Shown: positions 35,177 through 45,407, numbered from the stretch's first letter. The stretch: DNA of 64,000 nucleotides from JAKQHY01 sp034429475 (GCA_034429475.1 DAOUGD010000191.1:16887-80886); one strand, 5' to 3'. Notes: generated from the letters alone by a model not told the origin. Translations and numbers: made by a program.

Positions 35177-36226
35177 TTAAGGACAAACGGGACGGCAATT
35201 ACCGTCTATTTGACCGCATGGATCACCACCAGGCTGAGGTGTACAATTCGGATCTGGGATTTTGTCGCACTTAGTAGGACATGGTGTTGGTGGTTGCGGA
35301 ACCGGGGTTGGCGGCTCTGGCGTAGGCGTAGCTGTCGGTGTGGGTGTGGGTGTGGGAGTTGGCGTCACGGCCACAATCCATTGCTGGTCCCCCAAATCCA
35401 ATCGCAAATGTGGTAGATCAAACAGAGTCAGGCCATTGACCACCAGAATCCATTCCCCTTGGGATGGCGCGGGGTATCGCGGAAAACGTAACACCACAGT
35501 GACGGACGTTTCGGGGGTTATTGCAGTCAGTTCCTCACCATCTCGGAACAACTTGACATCCGCCGTTTCCCCCGCCAGTGTCTTAAGTTGCACACTCCGC
35601 CACTCGCACGTGCTGGTGTTCGTCACTACCCAATCCGCGTGGACGGAAGGCCAGCGATCATCTGTAATCCAGGTAGTCCCCGGTTGAGGCGATATGTTAG
35701 GCTCCGCAGCAACCTCCAGTGTGTACAAATTGGGATTACTGCATCGCAGATTCTCCGCTTCTGCCGTCGCCGTAGCGTAACTGGCCTGCGCCTGCGCCGT
35801 CGCCGTAGCGGCCTGCGCGGTGGCGGTGCCTGCCAGCGCAGCCTGTCCTTGCTGCGCCTCAAACGTGGCGGTAGCGGCTTGTGCGGTTGCAGTAGCATCC
35901 AGCGCGGATTTCCCCTGCATCGCTTCCGATGTTGCGGTGGCGGCCAGCGCGGTAGCTGTAGCCCGTGAGTTGGCATCCAGGGCCAGCGCTTGCGCCGTGG
36001 CGTTCGCCACCCGCGTTGCTTCTTGCGGCTTGAAGTAGAATTCATTTGCGCTAAAGAGAGCCGCTGCCATTACCAAAATAGAAACCGCAATGACGAAGAA
36101 TAACGCGCGGCGGCTGGTCTGAGGCTTGAGGGCAACGCAGTTCTCCATCGCCTCAGCGTGCAATTGCGCCCACAGTTCGCCCACTTCGGACGGCACGGAA
36201 TTTCTAAGGGTTAAGCGTTCACTCAT
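35177..36226 (-). CDS. Single-pass protein with Ala-Thr spacer and NBR1-like Ig domain
   Basis: This 349-aa protein has a short cytoplasmic N-terminus and a membrane helix (about 40-61). A spacer of about 90 residues follows, made of Ala-Thr-Ala-Gln repeats (ATAQALALDANSRATATALA). Next is an Ig-like domain (about 175-290) with ADWVVTNTSTCEWRSVQLK and WILVVNGLTLFDLPHLRLDL, of the NBR1-like Ig type common in Chloroflexota. A Pro-Thr linker and a Cys-rich end of about 25 residues (six Cys) complete it. It is five bases from the kinase gene. The stalk-like spacer suggests that the Ig domain is held away from the membrane. Ligand unknown. Confidence 0.75.
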   Translation of the reverse strand: MSERLTLRNSVPSEVGELWAQLHAEAMENCVALKPQTSRRALFFVIAVSILVMAAALFSANEFYFKPQEATRVANATAQALALDANSRATATALAATATSEAMQGKSALDATATAQAATATFEAQQGQAALAGTATAQAATATAQAQASYATATAEAENLRCSNPNLYTLEVAAEPNISPQPGTTWITDDRWPSVHADWVVTNTSTCEWRSVQLKTLAGETADVKLFRDGEELTAITPETSVTVVLRFPRYPAPSQGEWILVVNGLTLFDLPHLRLDLGDQQWIVAVTPTPTPTPTPTATPTPEPPTPVPQPPTPCPTKCDKIPDPNCTPQPGGDPCGQIDGNCRPVCP

Positions 36227-36231
36227 AGTCG

Positions 36232-39200
36232 TTACCTCTTTGGCGGCGCCTGTCGCAGTGTCGGACGGGTGGCGCCAGATTTGTTGGCCGGCGCGGCGAT
36301 TGGACGAGTCACAGGTTCGACGGCGGGGGCGGCCGTCTTCGTTTGCGCCGGTTTGGGCTTGTTCGGGGATGGTTTCTTTTTGGGCGCAGATTGGCCCTCA
36401 GTCGCCCACGGTTCCGTGGCCTCTTGCACGATCTCCCACAGCCGGCTAGCCGTGTCGCGGCGGCCCTCGGCCTCGGCCTGGTTCGCCTGCTCGTCCACGC
36501 CCTGGCGGATGGCCTGGTAGGCTTTTTCGGCCAGCCAGCGCGATTGCGGCACGGTCAAAATCTGTTGTTGCAACTGCGGCACGGCGTCGGGCAGCGCCAG
36601 GATGCCCGCAATCTGGCGGCCCAGGGCGGCAATCAGCTCTTGTTGCAGGGCCTCATAGTTAATCTGCAAAGCCTGACGCGGCAGCGCCAACAGGGAAGAG
36701 GCATTCTCGTCCAGGCTCTTGAGCATCCCACTGTTTTCCAATTCTTTGTAAAGCAGCGCCAACCCTTGCATCGCCTGGCTGGTGCGGAGCCGTTGCGCCT
36801 CGCCCAATTGCGTCGCCACCGTGTAATGAGTTCCGGCCTCTTTGCCCACCTGCGCCAACCCCGCGCGGTCGTTCCAGAGCAGTTCGAGCGCCTGCCACAA
36901 GTCGCGCAGCCGTTTGACCGTTTGTTGGATGTCGCGGGTCAGGGTTTGGAGCGCGCGAACTTGCTCGGCATCGTAACGGTAGACCGGCGCGGACGGGAGA
37001 GACTCTAGTGCGCTGGTCGCGTCGGGCGCTTCCGTCGCCACTGGCGCGGCAACCGGCATGGCCTGCGGCGTCTGGAGTTTAACTTGACCCGCCGCCTCAA
37101 GCAGTTTCTTAAATAGGCTTACCTGCTCCTTGAGCGCGTTCAAAGCGCCGTCGGCAATGCGCCAGCCCGTTCCAATATCGGCGGGATGCATTTTCTCCGG
37201 CAAGAAAGGCACTTTGTCCAGCGGCAGGCTGCCCAAAGCGTTATTGAGCGCTTCGGCGCGCGTCAACAACAGTTCCGGTTCGCGGAACCCACTCATATCG
37301 TGAAGTATCAGCAGTTGTTCGGCGGCGGCGGCCAGGATAGTTTTCGGCAATTCCAGCGCCGCCCGCATTTCCGGGGAAGGCAATTCCAGCGCGATGGTTT
37401 TTTGCCACCACGCCTGGTAATAAAGCGCCAATACCCGCTGCGGATCGGCGGTGGGATGTTGCTTTTGCGTGTTCACCGCCTCTTGCAAGGCGCGGTGCAG
37501 ACCCTGCACAGCGGCGCGCTCAGCGGTCTTCAAGCTCTCGCGCAAGGTTTTCGTGCGGAGGGGGGCGGCCTGCGCCAAGCCATCCAGGGGCGTATCGGCC
37601 AGGTCGCGGCTAATGTGGATGACCTGCGCGTAATTTTTCCGACCGGCTTCGGGTTCCAGGTCGTTCACCGGCTGTAACGCGGCGGTGAGTTCCATCGTGG
37701 CCGCGCGTTCCAATTCGGCGCGGGCGGCAGCCAGGTCGTTGGTGGTTACGGCGGCGTGCGCCAGGAAGGCGATGGCTTTGCTTTCCTGCGCGGCGGCCTG
37801 GAAGCTATACTCAGAGGATTCTGCCAGCCGTTTGACGAGCGCGCTCAGGTTCCGATCGGCTGCCAGGCGCGCGCGCAGCGCCTCGCGCAGGCTGCGCAGC
37901 GGATCTTGAACCGCGGCCGATAGCCCATCGCGCAACGCTTGCGGGATGCCATCCCACAGCGCGTCAAGCTCTTCCAGGGCAGGGCGGAACTCGCGGGCCT
38001 GCGCGCGTTTTTCAAGTCGTTCCAATTCTCCCTGGATAAAGTCTTCCAGGTGTGTCAGCAGGGCTGCGCGCCACTTCGTTTCACGCTGGCGTAGCTCTGT
38101 CCAACTCTGGGACCCGGCGAGCGCGCTCAAGTCCTCAGTGAGGCGCGCCAACGTCTCTTGTCGGTCGGCCAGGGTCAGCCAGTAGGGGCGACCCTCGCCT
38201 TGTAAGCGCTGCGCCACCGCCATAGCTCGCTCTACCAGCGCGTTCATTCCGCTGAATACGGCCTCGCTCTGCGGGAAGCGCTGCGCGCCCTCGCGGAGGC
38301 GCGCGCCAAGTTGCCCCAGATCATCCTGAGCCAAAGCCTGGCACAAAACCTGCCACTGTTCGGCCGCCCGGTTGCGCGATTCCTGTGCAGCGCGGCCCGG
38401 ATCATCGCGCAAATCGTCCAGCACCTTGCGCAGATCATCAAAATTCTGCGGTTGAGCCAGCAACGCCGCCGCACTCAAGCGGTTCGCCACACGGCGTCGG
38501 GCCTCTTCATATTTCTGGCGCAACCCGGACGTCAGGGGGTAGCGCGCTTGCAGCGCTTCGCACAGACTGACCACCTCGGCGTAATCGCCCTCATCCCAGG
38601 CGCGCTGGATGTTGCGGGCCGCATCGCGGGTGATTTCAATCTGCTGTTGTAGCGTCCCCGCCTCGCTGCGCAGCTCAGTTTGCAGGTGGAAGGGGCGCGC
38701 TCCAACCGCGTCGGGCAACATCTGCCCGCCGGCCAGGTCGCGTAAGGCGCGCCGGTCCCAGTCGGCAAAACGTTGCAACTGCTCAAGGGCCTGCTCGAAT
38801 TCCTCGTTATTCAGATAGGTCTCGGCGTTTTGCCGGTAACTGCGCGCCTGTCCCAACAAGCGGGCGCCGGCTTCGGCTTCGGCTTGCATCTCGCGGGCCT
38901 GGGCGCGGGTGGGGGCCAGTTGCAAGACGGCGCGCGCCCGTTCCAGGGCTGCATCATACCGTCCGGTTACGATTTCCTGCTGGGCGGCGTGGAGCGCCAA
39001 CGCCTGTTGGCGCAGCGCGTCAGCCACTTCGCGGCGGGCCTGCATACGCCGCGCGAAAAGTTGCGCCCGGCGCTGGGTGGGGTCTTCGCGCAAGATGGCC
39101 GCAAAACGCTCCTCGGCAGCCGCGAATTTTTGCAGGGCGTTTTGGTAAGCCTCGGCTGCCTGGGCGTAGTCCATCTGCGTCTCATCGGCTTTACGCGCTT

Positions 39201-40863
39201 CCTGTAATGCAACTTCTCCTTGATTCACAAATGTATCAGCTTGCTTGTAATGCTCCAGAAAGTTTTTGCGCTGTTCCTGCCGCGCCTTCTCCAATTCTGA
39301 CCGTTCCTTAAACTCTGGCTCAGCGGTCGCCAGTTTTTGCACTTCTGCAAGCTCTGCCACTGCCCTGGCATGAACAACAATTTTCTCATCTTCGACCGTC
39401 AACCAAGCTGGTGTTAGTTCATCTACATGATTTTCAGCCTCGGTCAACATGACAACAACATCACGAGTGTAGCGTACACCGCCTTCGATCCAGTTTTCCA
39501 AATACTTAAGAGGATCCCAGTTATTACTTCCTGAGCGCAAACTATGCACTTCTGCCAACGCAATCTGTGCATCCTGCCAGCGACGTTCAACCATAGCCTT
39601 CACCATGCGGGTTTCCAGGGCTTCCCATTCGGGCGTGCGGCGCTCGTCGGCGCCTTGATAATGGTCCTTAAGTAATCGCCCAGTTTTCGCTAACTGCTGG
39701 TAAATATGTGCCAGCCGGGCGGCTTCACTTTCCGCCGGCAAAATTCTAATCTGCGCCGCAAATTCCTGGTCGGCCTTTTCGTAAGCGCGCGTGCCTAACG
39801 TCACCAGCGCCTGGGCAATGGGCAACCAATTTTCTTTGTCCAGTTCGTCGTGCGCCTGTTTGCGCGACTGCTCGAAGGATTGACGCGTGTCGGCCGGGGG
39901 GTTGAGGCGCAGCGCCAGATCGGCAATCGCCAGGACGCGGTCATAGCGGGCCGCTGGCTTGGCCTGCCACAGGCGGTCATCGAGACGGCGGAAGACGCCG
40001 GAGGTCTCAATTTGCGCCAATACGTCGTTCCACCAGGCCACGTCAGCCGCCAGTCCTTCGATCTGGGGATAACGGCGTTTTGCGTCGCGGTGGAGCAGTT
40101 TGGCAACGATTTGCTGGCTACCGGCGGTCAACTTCTCCCAGGCAGGATTGCCCATGCCCAGGTTCGCGGGTGGACGGCCTTCAGCATCCAGTGGGACATG
40201 ACGCCCGGTCAGCAGGTAGTAGAGATGTCCGCCAAAGAAGAAGAGGTCCTGCGCCATTGATTCCGGCCCGCCGGTGATGTTCCAGTCAATCATCTTGAAG
40301 GTGAAGTTCTGATGCGTCTCGTCCAGCCATTGCACGCGGAAACGATCACCTTTGGTGGCCGGCTCAAAGTCTTTGAGCGACATCCCGGCGCGGTGCGCCA
40401 CCGCGATTACGTCTACTATCGCCTGAGCAATGGCAAAGACGCGGCGTTCGTCGGCGGGCGCGGTCACGTCAAAGCGTTCCAGAGCCGGCGGCGCGATCTC
40501 CTGCACCACCATGGGCTGCCCCGGCGCGATGTCGCCGGTGTCCAGCAAGGCGATGATACACCGCTTGGATGCGCTTTCCTGCGCCCGACGGTAGCGCGAG
40601 GTAGCGTCGGCCAGGCGACGCCAGCCGTCATCTTCCGCCTGGTTAAGTTGCGTGAGAACCTCGGCTTCCCGTTGCAGGGCTTCCGCTTTGCCCATATCGT
40701 CGGCCGCATCATCGCGCACGACTTTGAGCACCACCCGCGCATTCTCTATCCCATCCAGCAGCGCCAGATAGACATCCGAAACCGCGCCGCGCCCCAGGCG
40801 CTCGCCCTGCACGCGATAGCGGGCGGTATTAAATGTTATGACTTCGCCGTCGTAAAATTTCAT
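36232..40863 (-). CDS. Atypical Ser/Thr kinase-like protein with very long helical repeat region
   Basis: In this 1543-aa protein residues about 15-290 are a protein-kinase-like domain: glycine loop GERLGRGAVSDVYLAL, Lys47 in VVLKVV, and the catalytic loop as SLKDFEPATKG, where Asp165 is kept but His, Arg, Lys and Asn of HRDLKPxN are lost. The DFG motif is DWN (Asp193). It may be weakly active or a pseudokinase. About 1200 residues of TPR-like helices follow, of the same style as the two giants (RAVLQLAPTRAQAREMQAEAEA), and a basic Pro/Ala tail. No membrane helix. GAGGAG precedes the ATG. It could sense assembly and phosphorylate or bind system parts; substrate unknown. Confidence 0.8.
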   Translation of the reverse strand: MKFYDGEVITFNTARYRVQGERLGRGAVSDVYLALLDGIENARVVLKVVRDDAADDMGKAEALQREAEVLTQLNQAEDDGWRRLADATSRYRRAQESASKRCIIALLDTGDIAPGQPMVVQEIAPPALERFDVTAPADERRVFAIAQAIVDVIAVAHRAGMSLKDFEPATKGDRFRVQWLDETHQNFTFKMIDWNITGGPESMAQDLFFFGGHLYYLLTGRHVPLDAEGRPPANLGMGNPAWEKLTAGSQQIVAKLLHRDAKRRYPQIEGLAADVAWWNDVLAQIETSGVFRRLDDRLWQAKPAARYDRVLAIADLALRLNPPADTRQSFEQSRKQAHDELDKENWLPIAQALVTLGTRAYEKADQEFAAQIRILPAESEAARLAHIYQQLAKTGRLLKDHYQGADERRTPEWEALETRMVKAMVERRWQDAQIALAEVHSLRSGSNNWDPLKYLENWIEGGVRYTRDVVVMLTEAENHVDELTPAWLTVEDEKIVVHARAVAELAEVQKLATAEPEFKERSELEKARQEQRKNFLEHYKQADTFVNQGEVALQEARKADETQMDYAQAAEAYQNALQKFAAAEERFAAILREDPTQRRAQLFARRMQARREVADALRQQALALHAAQQEIVTGRYDAALERARAVLQLAPTRAQAREMQAEAEAGARLLGQARSYRQNAETYLNNEEFEQALEQLQRFADWDRRALRDLAGGQMLPDAVGARPFHLQTELRSEAGTLQQQIEITRDAARNIQRAWDEGDYAEVVSLCEALQARYPLTSGLRQKYEEARRRVANRLSAAALLAQPQNFDDLRKVLDDLRDDPGRAAQESRNRAAEQWQVLCQALAQDDLGQLGARLREGAQRFPQSEAVFSGMNALVERAMAVAQRLQGEGRPYWLTLADRQETLARLTEDLSALAGSQSWTELRQRETKWRAALLTHLEDFIQGELERLEKRAQAREFRPALEELDALWDGIPQALRDGLSAAVQDPLRSLREALRARLAADRNLSALVKRLAESSEYSFQAAAQESKAIAFLAHAAVTTNDLAAARAELERAATMELTAALQPVNDLEPEAGRKNYAQVIHISRDLADTPLDGLAQAAPLRTKTLRESLKTAERAAVQGLHRALQEAVNTQKQHPTADPQRVLALYYQAWWQKTIALELPSPEMRAALELPKTILAAAAEQLLILHDMSGFREPELLLTRAEALNNALGSLPLDKVPFLPEKMHPADIGTGWRIADGALNALKEQVSLFKKLLEAAGQVKLQTPQAMPVAAPVATEAPDATSALESLPSAPVYRYDAEQVRALQTLTRDIQQTVKRLRDLWQALELLWNDRAGLAQVGKEAGTHYTVATQLGEAQRLRTSQAMQGLALLYKELENSGMLKSLDENASSLLALPRQALQINYEALQQELIAALGRQIAGILALPDAVPQLQQQILTVPQSRWLAEKAYQAIRQGVDEQANQAEAEGRRDTASRLWEIVQEATEPWATEGQSAPKKKPSPNKPKPAQTKTAAPAVEPVTRPIAAPANKSGATRPTLRQAPPKR

Positions 40864-40872
40864 AGAAACTCC

Positions 40873-40975
40873 TCAAAATCTAAGATTTGGTGATGTCAGA
40901 TTGAGTGATGTACCTATCTCAATCACCAAATCTGACATCTACAAATCCCAAAATCTTCACGCCTCTGCGGTGAAA
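40873..40975. repeat. Intergenic inverted AT-rich repeat plus half copy of the CTCTGCG repeat
   Basis: GATTTGGTGATGTCAGATTG on one side is echoed in inverse by CAATCACCAAATCTGACATC, followed at 40955-40975 by CACGCCTCTGCGGTGAAATC, one arm of the palindromic repeat family. It fills the gap between the propeller and kinase genes and could form a stem affecting read-through. Confidence 0.55.
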
Positions 40976-40978
40976 TCC

Positions 40979-41899
40979 TCACGGCAGATAGCGCAGCAAC
41001 GCAACGCTGTTATCCTGGGTGGCGGCGGCCACGAAGCGGCCTTGCGCCAGGGAAAGGCTGTTGACCAGCACGCGCAAGGCTTCGGAGGCCAATACTGCGC
41101 CGGTAGCGGCGTCCACGATAGAGATGAGACCTTCGTAGCCGCCGCCCACCGCGAGTAGCGGCGCGTCGGCGTCGGCGGCCAACGTCGCCGGGCCGTCGAA
41201 GCCTTGCTCCCAGAGCACCTTACTGAGGTCCGCGCTATACGCAGTCAAGCGCGTCGTCCCATATTCATCTGGCGCGAGGGCAGCGACGCCGGCGTTGTTG
41301 GCCAGCGCGGCAACAGCCATCACGGCGGCATCACACTCGCGGCGGTGCAGCGCCATGCCGCTACCGGCGTCCAGCGCAAGCAGCCAGTTCGTGCCGCTGC
41401 TTGCGCTCCCGGCATAGAGTGTATTGCCATCCGCCGTCAAGCTCACCGACCAGTTGGAACCGCGCGCCGCCTCGCCGCTGTCTTGCTGCTGCCACACCAC
41501 ATCGCCCTCCAGATTGAGCGCAGTCAGGGCAAAGGCATAGTGCCCCAACACGACCCGCTCCGCCGCGAAGTCCAGGGCGTAGACGCCGTTTTCAGTGTGA
41601 TGCAGGGTGCGGGGTTGGATGTCGAAACGGCTCGCGGATGGCTCCAGGTCGCAAGTCAGGATGTCGCCCAGGCGGGTGGCAAAGGCCAGGCGCGTGAAGT
41701 CGAGCGGCGTGCGGATTTGATGTACCGGCATCTCAACGCTATTGGCGGGCCACGCGCTCAAGCGGTGACCGCCCAGGTTGAAGATGGCGGCGCCGTTTTC
41801 CGTTCCCACCGCCACGTACTGTCCATCGCCGGACTGCGCGACGCTATGAACAGGACAGTAGACCTGGAGCCATCTGCGAACTTCAAGGCGGGCGGGCAT
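40979..41899 (-). CDS. WD40/PQQ-like beta-propeller protein
   Basis: This 306-aa protein has about six propeller blades with WD40/PQQ-like strands (VAQSGDGQYVAVGTENGAAI, SVSLTADGNTLYAGSASSGT, PLLAVGGGYEGLISIVDAATG). There is no signal peptide, so it is probably a cytoplasmic protein-binding platform. It starts three bases after the tubulin-like stop, within the ribosome site, so the two are probably co-translated, and it may bind the tubulin-like protein. No catalytic residues seen. Confidence 0.8.
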   Translation of the reverse strand: MPARLEVRRWLQVYCPVHSVAQSGDGQYVAVGTENGAAIFNLGGHRLSAWPANSVEMPVHQIRTPLDFTRLAFATRLGDILTCDLEPSASRFDIQPRTLHHTENGVYALDFAAERVVLGHYAFALTALNLEGDVVWQQQDSGEAARGSNWSVSLTADGNTLYAGSASSGTNWLLALDAGSGMALHRRECDAAVMAVAALANNAGVAALAPDEYGTTRLTAYSADLSKVLWEQGFDGPATLAADADAPLLAVGGGYEGLISIVDAATGAVLASEALRVLVNSLSLAQGRFVAAATQDNSVALLRYLP

Positions 41900-41902
41900 C
41901 GT

Positions 41903-44900
41903 TTACCCTGCCTTCCGGGCGATTTCGGTCAGCCGGGCGATCTCGGCGTCGAGGATGAGATGCATCACCGTCGCCAAGTCGTACACCCGTTGGGTGGCGG
42001 CCTGTCTTTTGAATTCGGCCACGCGGCCATCACAGAAGGCCTTGAGTTTTTCGATGCGCCGTTTGGCATTGTGAGCCTGGCGTTTCGTATCGTCGGATTC
42101 AGTGTCCGTATCCGGGCCGAGCGCATCCGTCACATTCCGCAACGCCTCGCTGATCGTGCGCAAGGTCAAAGAGAATGGATTTTGGATGTGTCCCAGGTCA
42201 ACCCCCAGGCGGATCAAGGTGTCCACCAACGTGGTAATCATAGAATCTGGCACGCCGGGTTTTTGGGTGGCCTTGAGGACAAAGTTTTGCAAGGCGTTCA
42301 GATAACGCCGTGCAGTTTGCCCCTCAGGCGGCGCAACATCAAAGTTCTTGTCGAGTTGACGCAGACGCCGGCTTTCGCTCAATGGCATCAATCGCCCGCC
42401 GTGCTTGCTCAGGTCGAGATAGACCTCGGTGGTTTCGACGCCAGTTTCGTTATCGTAATACAGCCCTTCTTTGATCAGGCCATACGCACAGGCCAGGGTA
42501 AAGACCTTCAATTTGTCCTCATTTCCCATGGCAATGACCAGTTCGGGCGACAAGGGGCGCATACGGTTGTCCGGTTCACCTAACTTCTCAATCTTGTTTT
42601 CATAATCGGTGACAATCTGTTCTTCTGGGAAAAGATGGATGCTTTCCTTACCGCGATCCAGCTTGACGCGATAATCGTTTTCGCAGGCGATGAACTGATC
42701 CACCGCGCGCAACTTGACGCCGCGCGCTACCTCGACGACAGTACAGGCTACACTACTTTCAGCCGCGACGTCCACCGTGCGGCCCTGGTCGCCCAGAATG
42801 CCCCGCGCACGATCCAGGAATTCCCGCGCTTCTTCCGTGGCGGCTTTGGCGATGTTAAAAGAAATATACCGCTCGTGCCCCATAGATTTGCCGTTGGTTG
42901 AGGGATTGTAGCGCAAGAACGGCTCGTTGACCTGCCCCACAACATTGGTAAAACTGGCGTGCGATTTGAATTCCACGGCAATACGGTCGGCCACGGAGAC
43001 ATTTTCGCGTACCACCTGGAACAACCCCTTGGAACCGGCGAAGAATTTGCGGGCAATATCCTCCGGCCCTTTGGCCTCTTGCGCCCACATACTGACCATT
43101 TTGTAATCCAAGGGCACGGTGTCATCTTTGCGTTCCCAGGTCAGACCCTTCGCGCCGCGCACCTCACCCAAAACCTGCATGGCGACAAATTCGACGTGTT
43201 CCGGTTGCCGGTACAACTGATCCTCAAATTCTGGGCTGGTGAGGTAGCGGCGTACCTTGATCTGGCGCTTTTCGCGGCGGTTGTTCTCGTGGATACGCGA
43301 CCAGTCTTGTAAAATCTTCGAGGTATCCTGTAAGGTCGCCTGCCAGCTTTCCAATTCATGCGCCGCATGATCAATCACGCTCAAATTCCCGCTCTGGTCC
43401 ATCTCGCCCGCGCCGAGCGCGTTCAACACATCCAGCACCACGCGATAGATGCGGCGGTGCAGCAGCAAGTTCATCTTCTCGCTAAACCAACTGATATATG
43501 AATCTTGCGCCTGCCGCGGCTTGGATTTCTTGGGGAATATGCCCCCAGAATCCTCTTTGGTGTCCTGCATCCAGGCGATGGCGTTACGTAATTCCTCGCC
43601 GGCCTGCCGCAGCCGGGTTTCGGTTTCAGAGCGGCGGTATTCCTCTTCAAGGATGGCCTTGAAACTGACCAAGCGATCTTTCAAGGCCGCCACCACGGCG
43701 CGCGCCATAGGGAGTTGCGCCTCGGTCAAGATCTTGGAACGCGGGTCGCGGCGATTCAGAATATCCATCAGTTCTGCGTCCAGCGCCTCGGAGAAACGCA
43801 AGCGCAGCGCATCACGGTAGCGCGCCAGGATGACATCCCACTGCCCCCCCTCGCGAGCTTCCTCATCGTCGGGATCGTACTGCGGCCCCAGGCAATCATC
43901 CATGAATTGGTCGCTGAAGTTGATGAGGCGCGTGTAGCCGTCGTCAAAACTTTCCTGTTTATACTCGCCGTCTTTCGTGGCAATCAAACTGCCATAAAGA
44001 TAATCCATCCACTGCTGGATAGTCTGGTAGTCTTCGGCAAAGGCGCCTTCGGAGAGCGCAATCATGTTGAACAACCCGGACCAGCTCATATCAGGCGTTT
44101 CCGGGTCTACCCGTTTCGTAGCGACAATCGCTTTCTGCACCACGCCGGGATTGACGCGCCCCCCCACATTCGTGTCGGCGAACACTCGCTCGACCTCTTT
44201 GGCTGCCGCCAGTTCAACTTGCGCCTGGGCTTTTTTGTCGGGGATAGGCAGATATTGGCGACGCAGCAACTCTTGCAAAAAGCGGTAGGAGAAGCTCTCG
44301 ATGATGTCATCCACAGGCAAGATGTAGGTATAGACATTGAAACTGCTGTATTGGTGCCCTTCCTCCTTATCATAGTGCAAACCGGCATTGGAGCGCATAC
44401 TGGCCAGCGCATCGCCCAGAGTTTGATCAATGTGCGCCATCACGAAATCGGAGATGATGGGGAAGACGCCGCGCATGGGGTTGCCGCTCAAGTCCATATC
44501 GCCGGCGGCGCTGGGACAGGTGGTATCCACCAGGTAAATGTGGTCTACTGGCTGGTTGGTACTCCACGTAATCGAGCGTAAATCATCGCCGTAGCGCACC
44601 ATATAGGGCAACATGTTACTGTGGGTGCGTACGAAGCGATCTAACTCGCGCAGCGCAGCGTAGGTGTTGGGCTTGAGGTTCGTTGGGTCATTCATCATGG
44701 TGGTATAGGAGCTAAAGGCGTCAGGCAGCACGACGATGGCCGAGACATCCAAGGATTGCCACTTGGCATTGGACTGCTTGGCGTGACCGACCAGGTTGGC
44801 GACATCTACGACAAACCCTGACCCCGTGCCGCCGGCTACAGAACCTATGATGAAGATTTGACGTTTACTTTGCTCGATTTTGGTTGCATCCACGGCCTTT

Positions 44901-45373
44901 TCTTCTTCTGATTCATCCCCATACATTTGGCGAATGGCGCTGACAATCGAGGAATAGATAGGGCTATCCCAGCGCTGGAACAGGGCTACACGCCCCACCG
45001 GACGACGCTGCTGCGCGCCGCCGCGAATGTCTCTCTCTGAGGGGCCGAGAATACGCGATAGTTTCTCTTTTTCCAGCCAGTTCATATAGGACAGACTGCG
45101 CCCGGCCGCCATATCAGCAAAAATGGTGTCCATTGTCACGCCGGCCCGGCTGACGACGTGGCGGAACTCAGGATCGCGGCCCCGGTCATCGGTTTGCCCT
45201 GCCAGTTGCGTGCCGGCAAATGTATCCACGTCACGCAAATCGTCGGTGTCCAACGACAACAACACCACGTTCTCCGGCACCTGACCGTAGGTTTCTTCCA
45301 GTCGCTCTTTGAGAATAGTCAGTGCGGCCTTTCCAGAACCGCCAACTCCAATGGCTAAGACTCGTTTTGGCAT
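41903..45373 (-). CDS. Tubulin/FtsZ-like GTPase (Tubulin_2-type), 1156 aa
   Basis: The N-terminus has the nucleotide-binding start RVLAIGVGGSGKAALTILKE, and residues 181-186 are GGTGSG in IGSVAGGTGSGFVVDVANL, the tubulin/FtsZ G-box loop. NVVLLSLDTDD and IVVLPDAFS fit the alternating strands of the domain. About 800 further helical residues have no match I recognise. The size and motifs fit the large tubulin-like family found beside vWA genes in diverse bacteria. It may polymerise with GTP and organise the membrane complex; that is family-based inference. AAGGAG precedes the ATG. The secreted vWA-1 gene lies 34 bases upstream and the propeller gene three bases downstream. Confidence 0.88.
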   Translation of the reverse strand: MPKRVLAIGVGGSGKAALTILKERLEETYGQVPENVVLLSLDTDDLRDVDTFAGTQLAGQTDDRGRDPEFRHVVSRAGVTMDTIFADMAAGRSLSYMNWLEKEKLSRILGPSERDIRGGAQQRRPVGRVALFQRWDSPIYSSIVSAIRQMYGDESEEEKAVDATKIEQSKRQIFIIGSVAGGTGSGFVVDVANLVGHAKQSNAKWQSLDVSAIVVLPDAFSSYTTMMNDPTNLKPNTYAALRELDRFVRTHSNMLPYMVRYGDDLRSITWSTNQPVDHIYLVDTTCPSAAGDMDLSGNPMRGVFPIISDFVMAHIDQTLGDALASMRSNAGLHYDKEEGHQYSSFNVYTYILPVDDIIESFSYRFLQELLRRQYLPIPDKKAQAQVELAAAKEVERVFADTNVGGRVNPGVVQKAIVATKRVDPETPDMSWSGLFNMIALSEGAFAEDYQTIQQWMDYLYGSLIATKDGEYKQESFDDGYTRLINFSDQFMDDCLGPQYDPDDEEAREGGQWDVILARYRDALRLRFSEALDAELMDILNRRDPRSKILTEAQLPMARAVVAALKDRLVSFKAILEEEYRRSETETRLRQAGEELRNAIAWMQDTKEDSGGIFPKKSKPRQAQDSYISWFSEKMNLLLHRRIYRVVLDVLNALGAGEMDQSGNLSVIDHAAHELESWQATLQDTSKILQDWSRIHENNRREKRQIKVRRYLTSPEFEDQLYRQPEHVEFVAMQVLGEVRGAKGLTWERKDDTVPLDYKMVSMWAQEAKGPEDIARKFFAGSKGLFQVVRENVSVADRIAVEFKSHASFTNVVGQVNEPFLRYNPSTNGKSMGHERYISFNIAKAATEEAREFLDRARGILGDQGRTVDVAAESSVACTVVEVARGVKLRAVDQFIACENDYRVKLDRGKESIHLFPEEQIVTDYENKIEKLGEPDNRMRPLSPELVIAMGNEDKLKVFTLACAYGLIKEGLYYDNETGVETTEVYLDLSKHGGRLMPLSESRRLRQLDKNFDVAPPEGQTARRYLNALQNFVLKATQKPGVPDSMITTLVDTLIRLGVDLGHIQNPFSLTLRTISEALRNVTDALGPDTDTESDDTKRQAHNAKRRIEKLKAFCDGRVAEFKRQAATQRVYDLATVMHLILDAEIARLTEIARKAG

Positions 45374-45407
45374 CTCTCATACTCCTTTCTAAGTTGAACA
45401 GGTTAAG

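Noticed and set aside
35750..36010. Repetitive GC-rich tract in the Ala-Thr protein
   Set aside because: It is the coding sequence of the Ala-Thr-Ala-Gln spacer, not a separate DNA repeat.
41204..42583. 459-aa plus-strand open frame opposite the propeller and tubulin-like genes
   Set aside because: It is antisense to two well-supported genes, has no recognisable domain, and follows from high GC and lack of stops opposite them.
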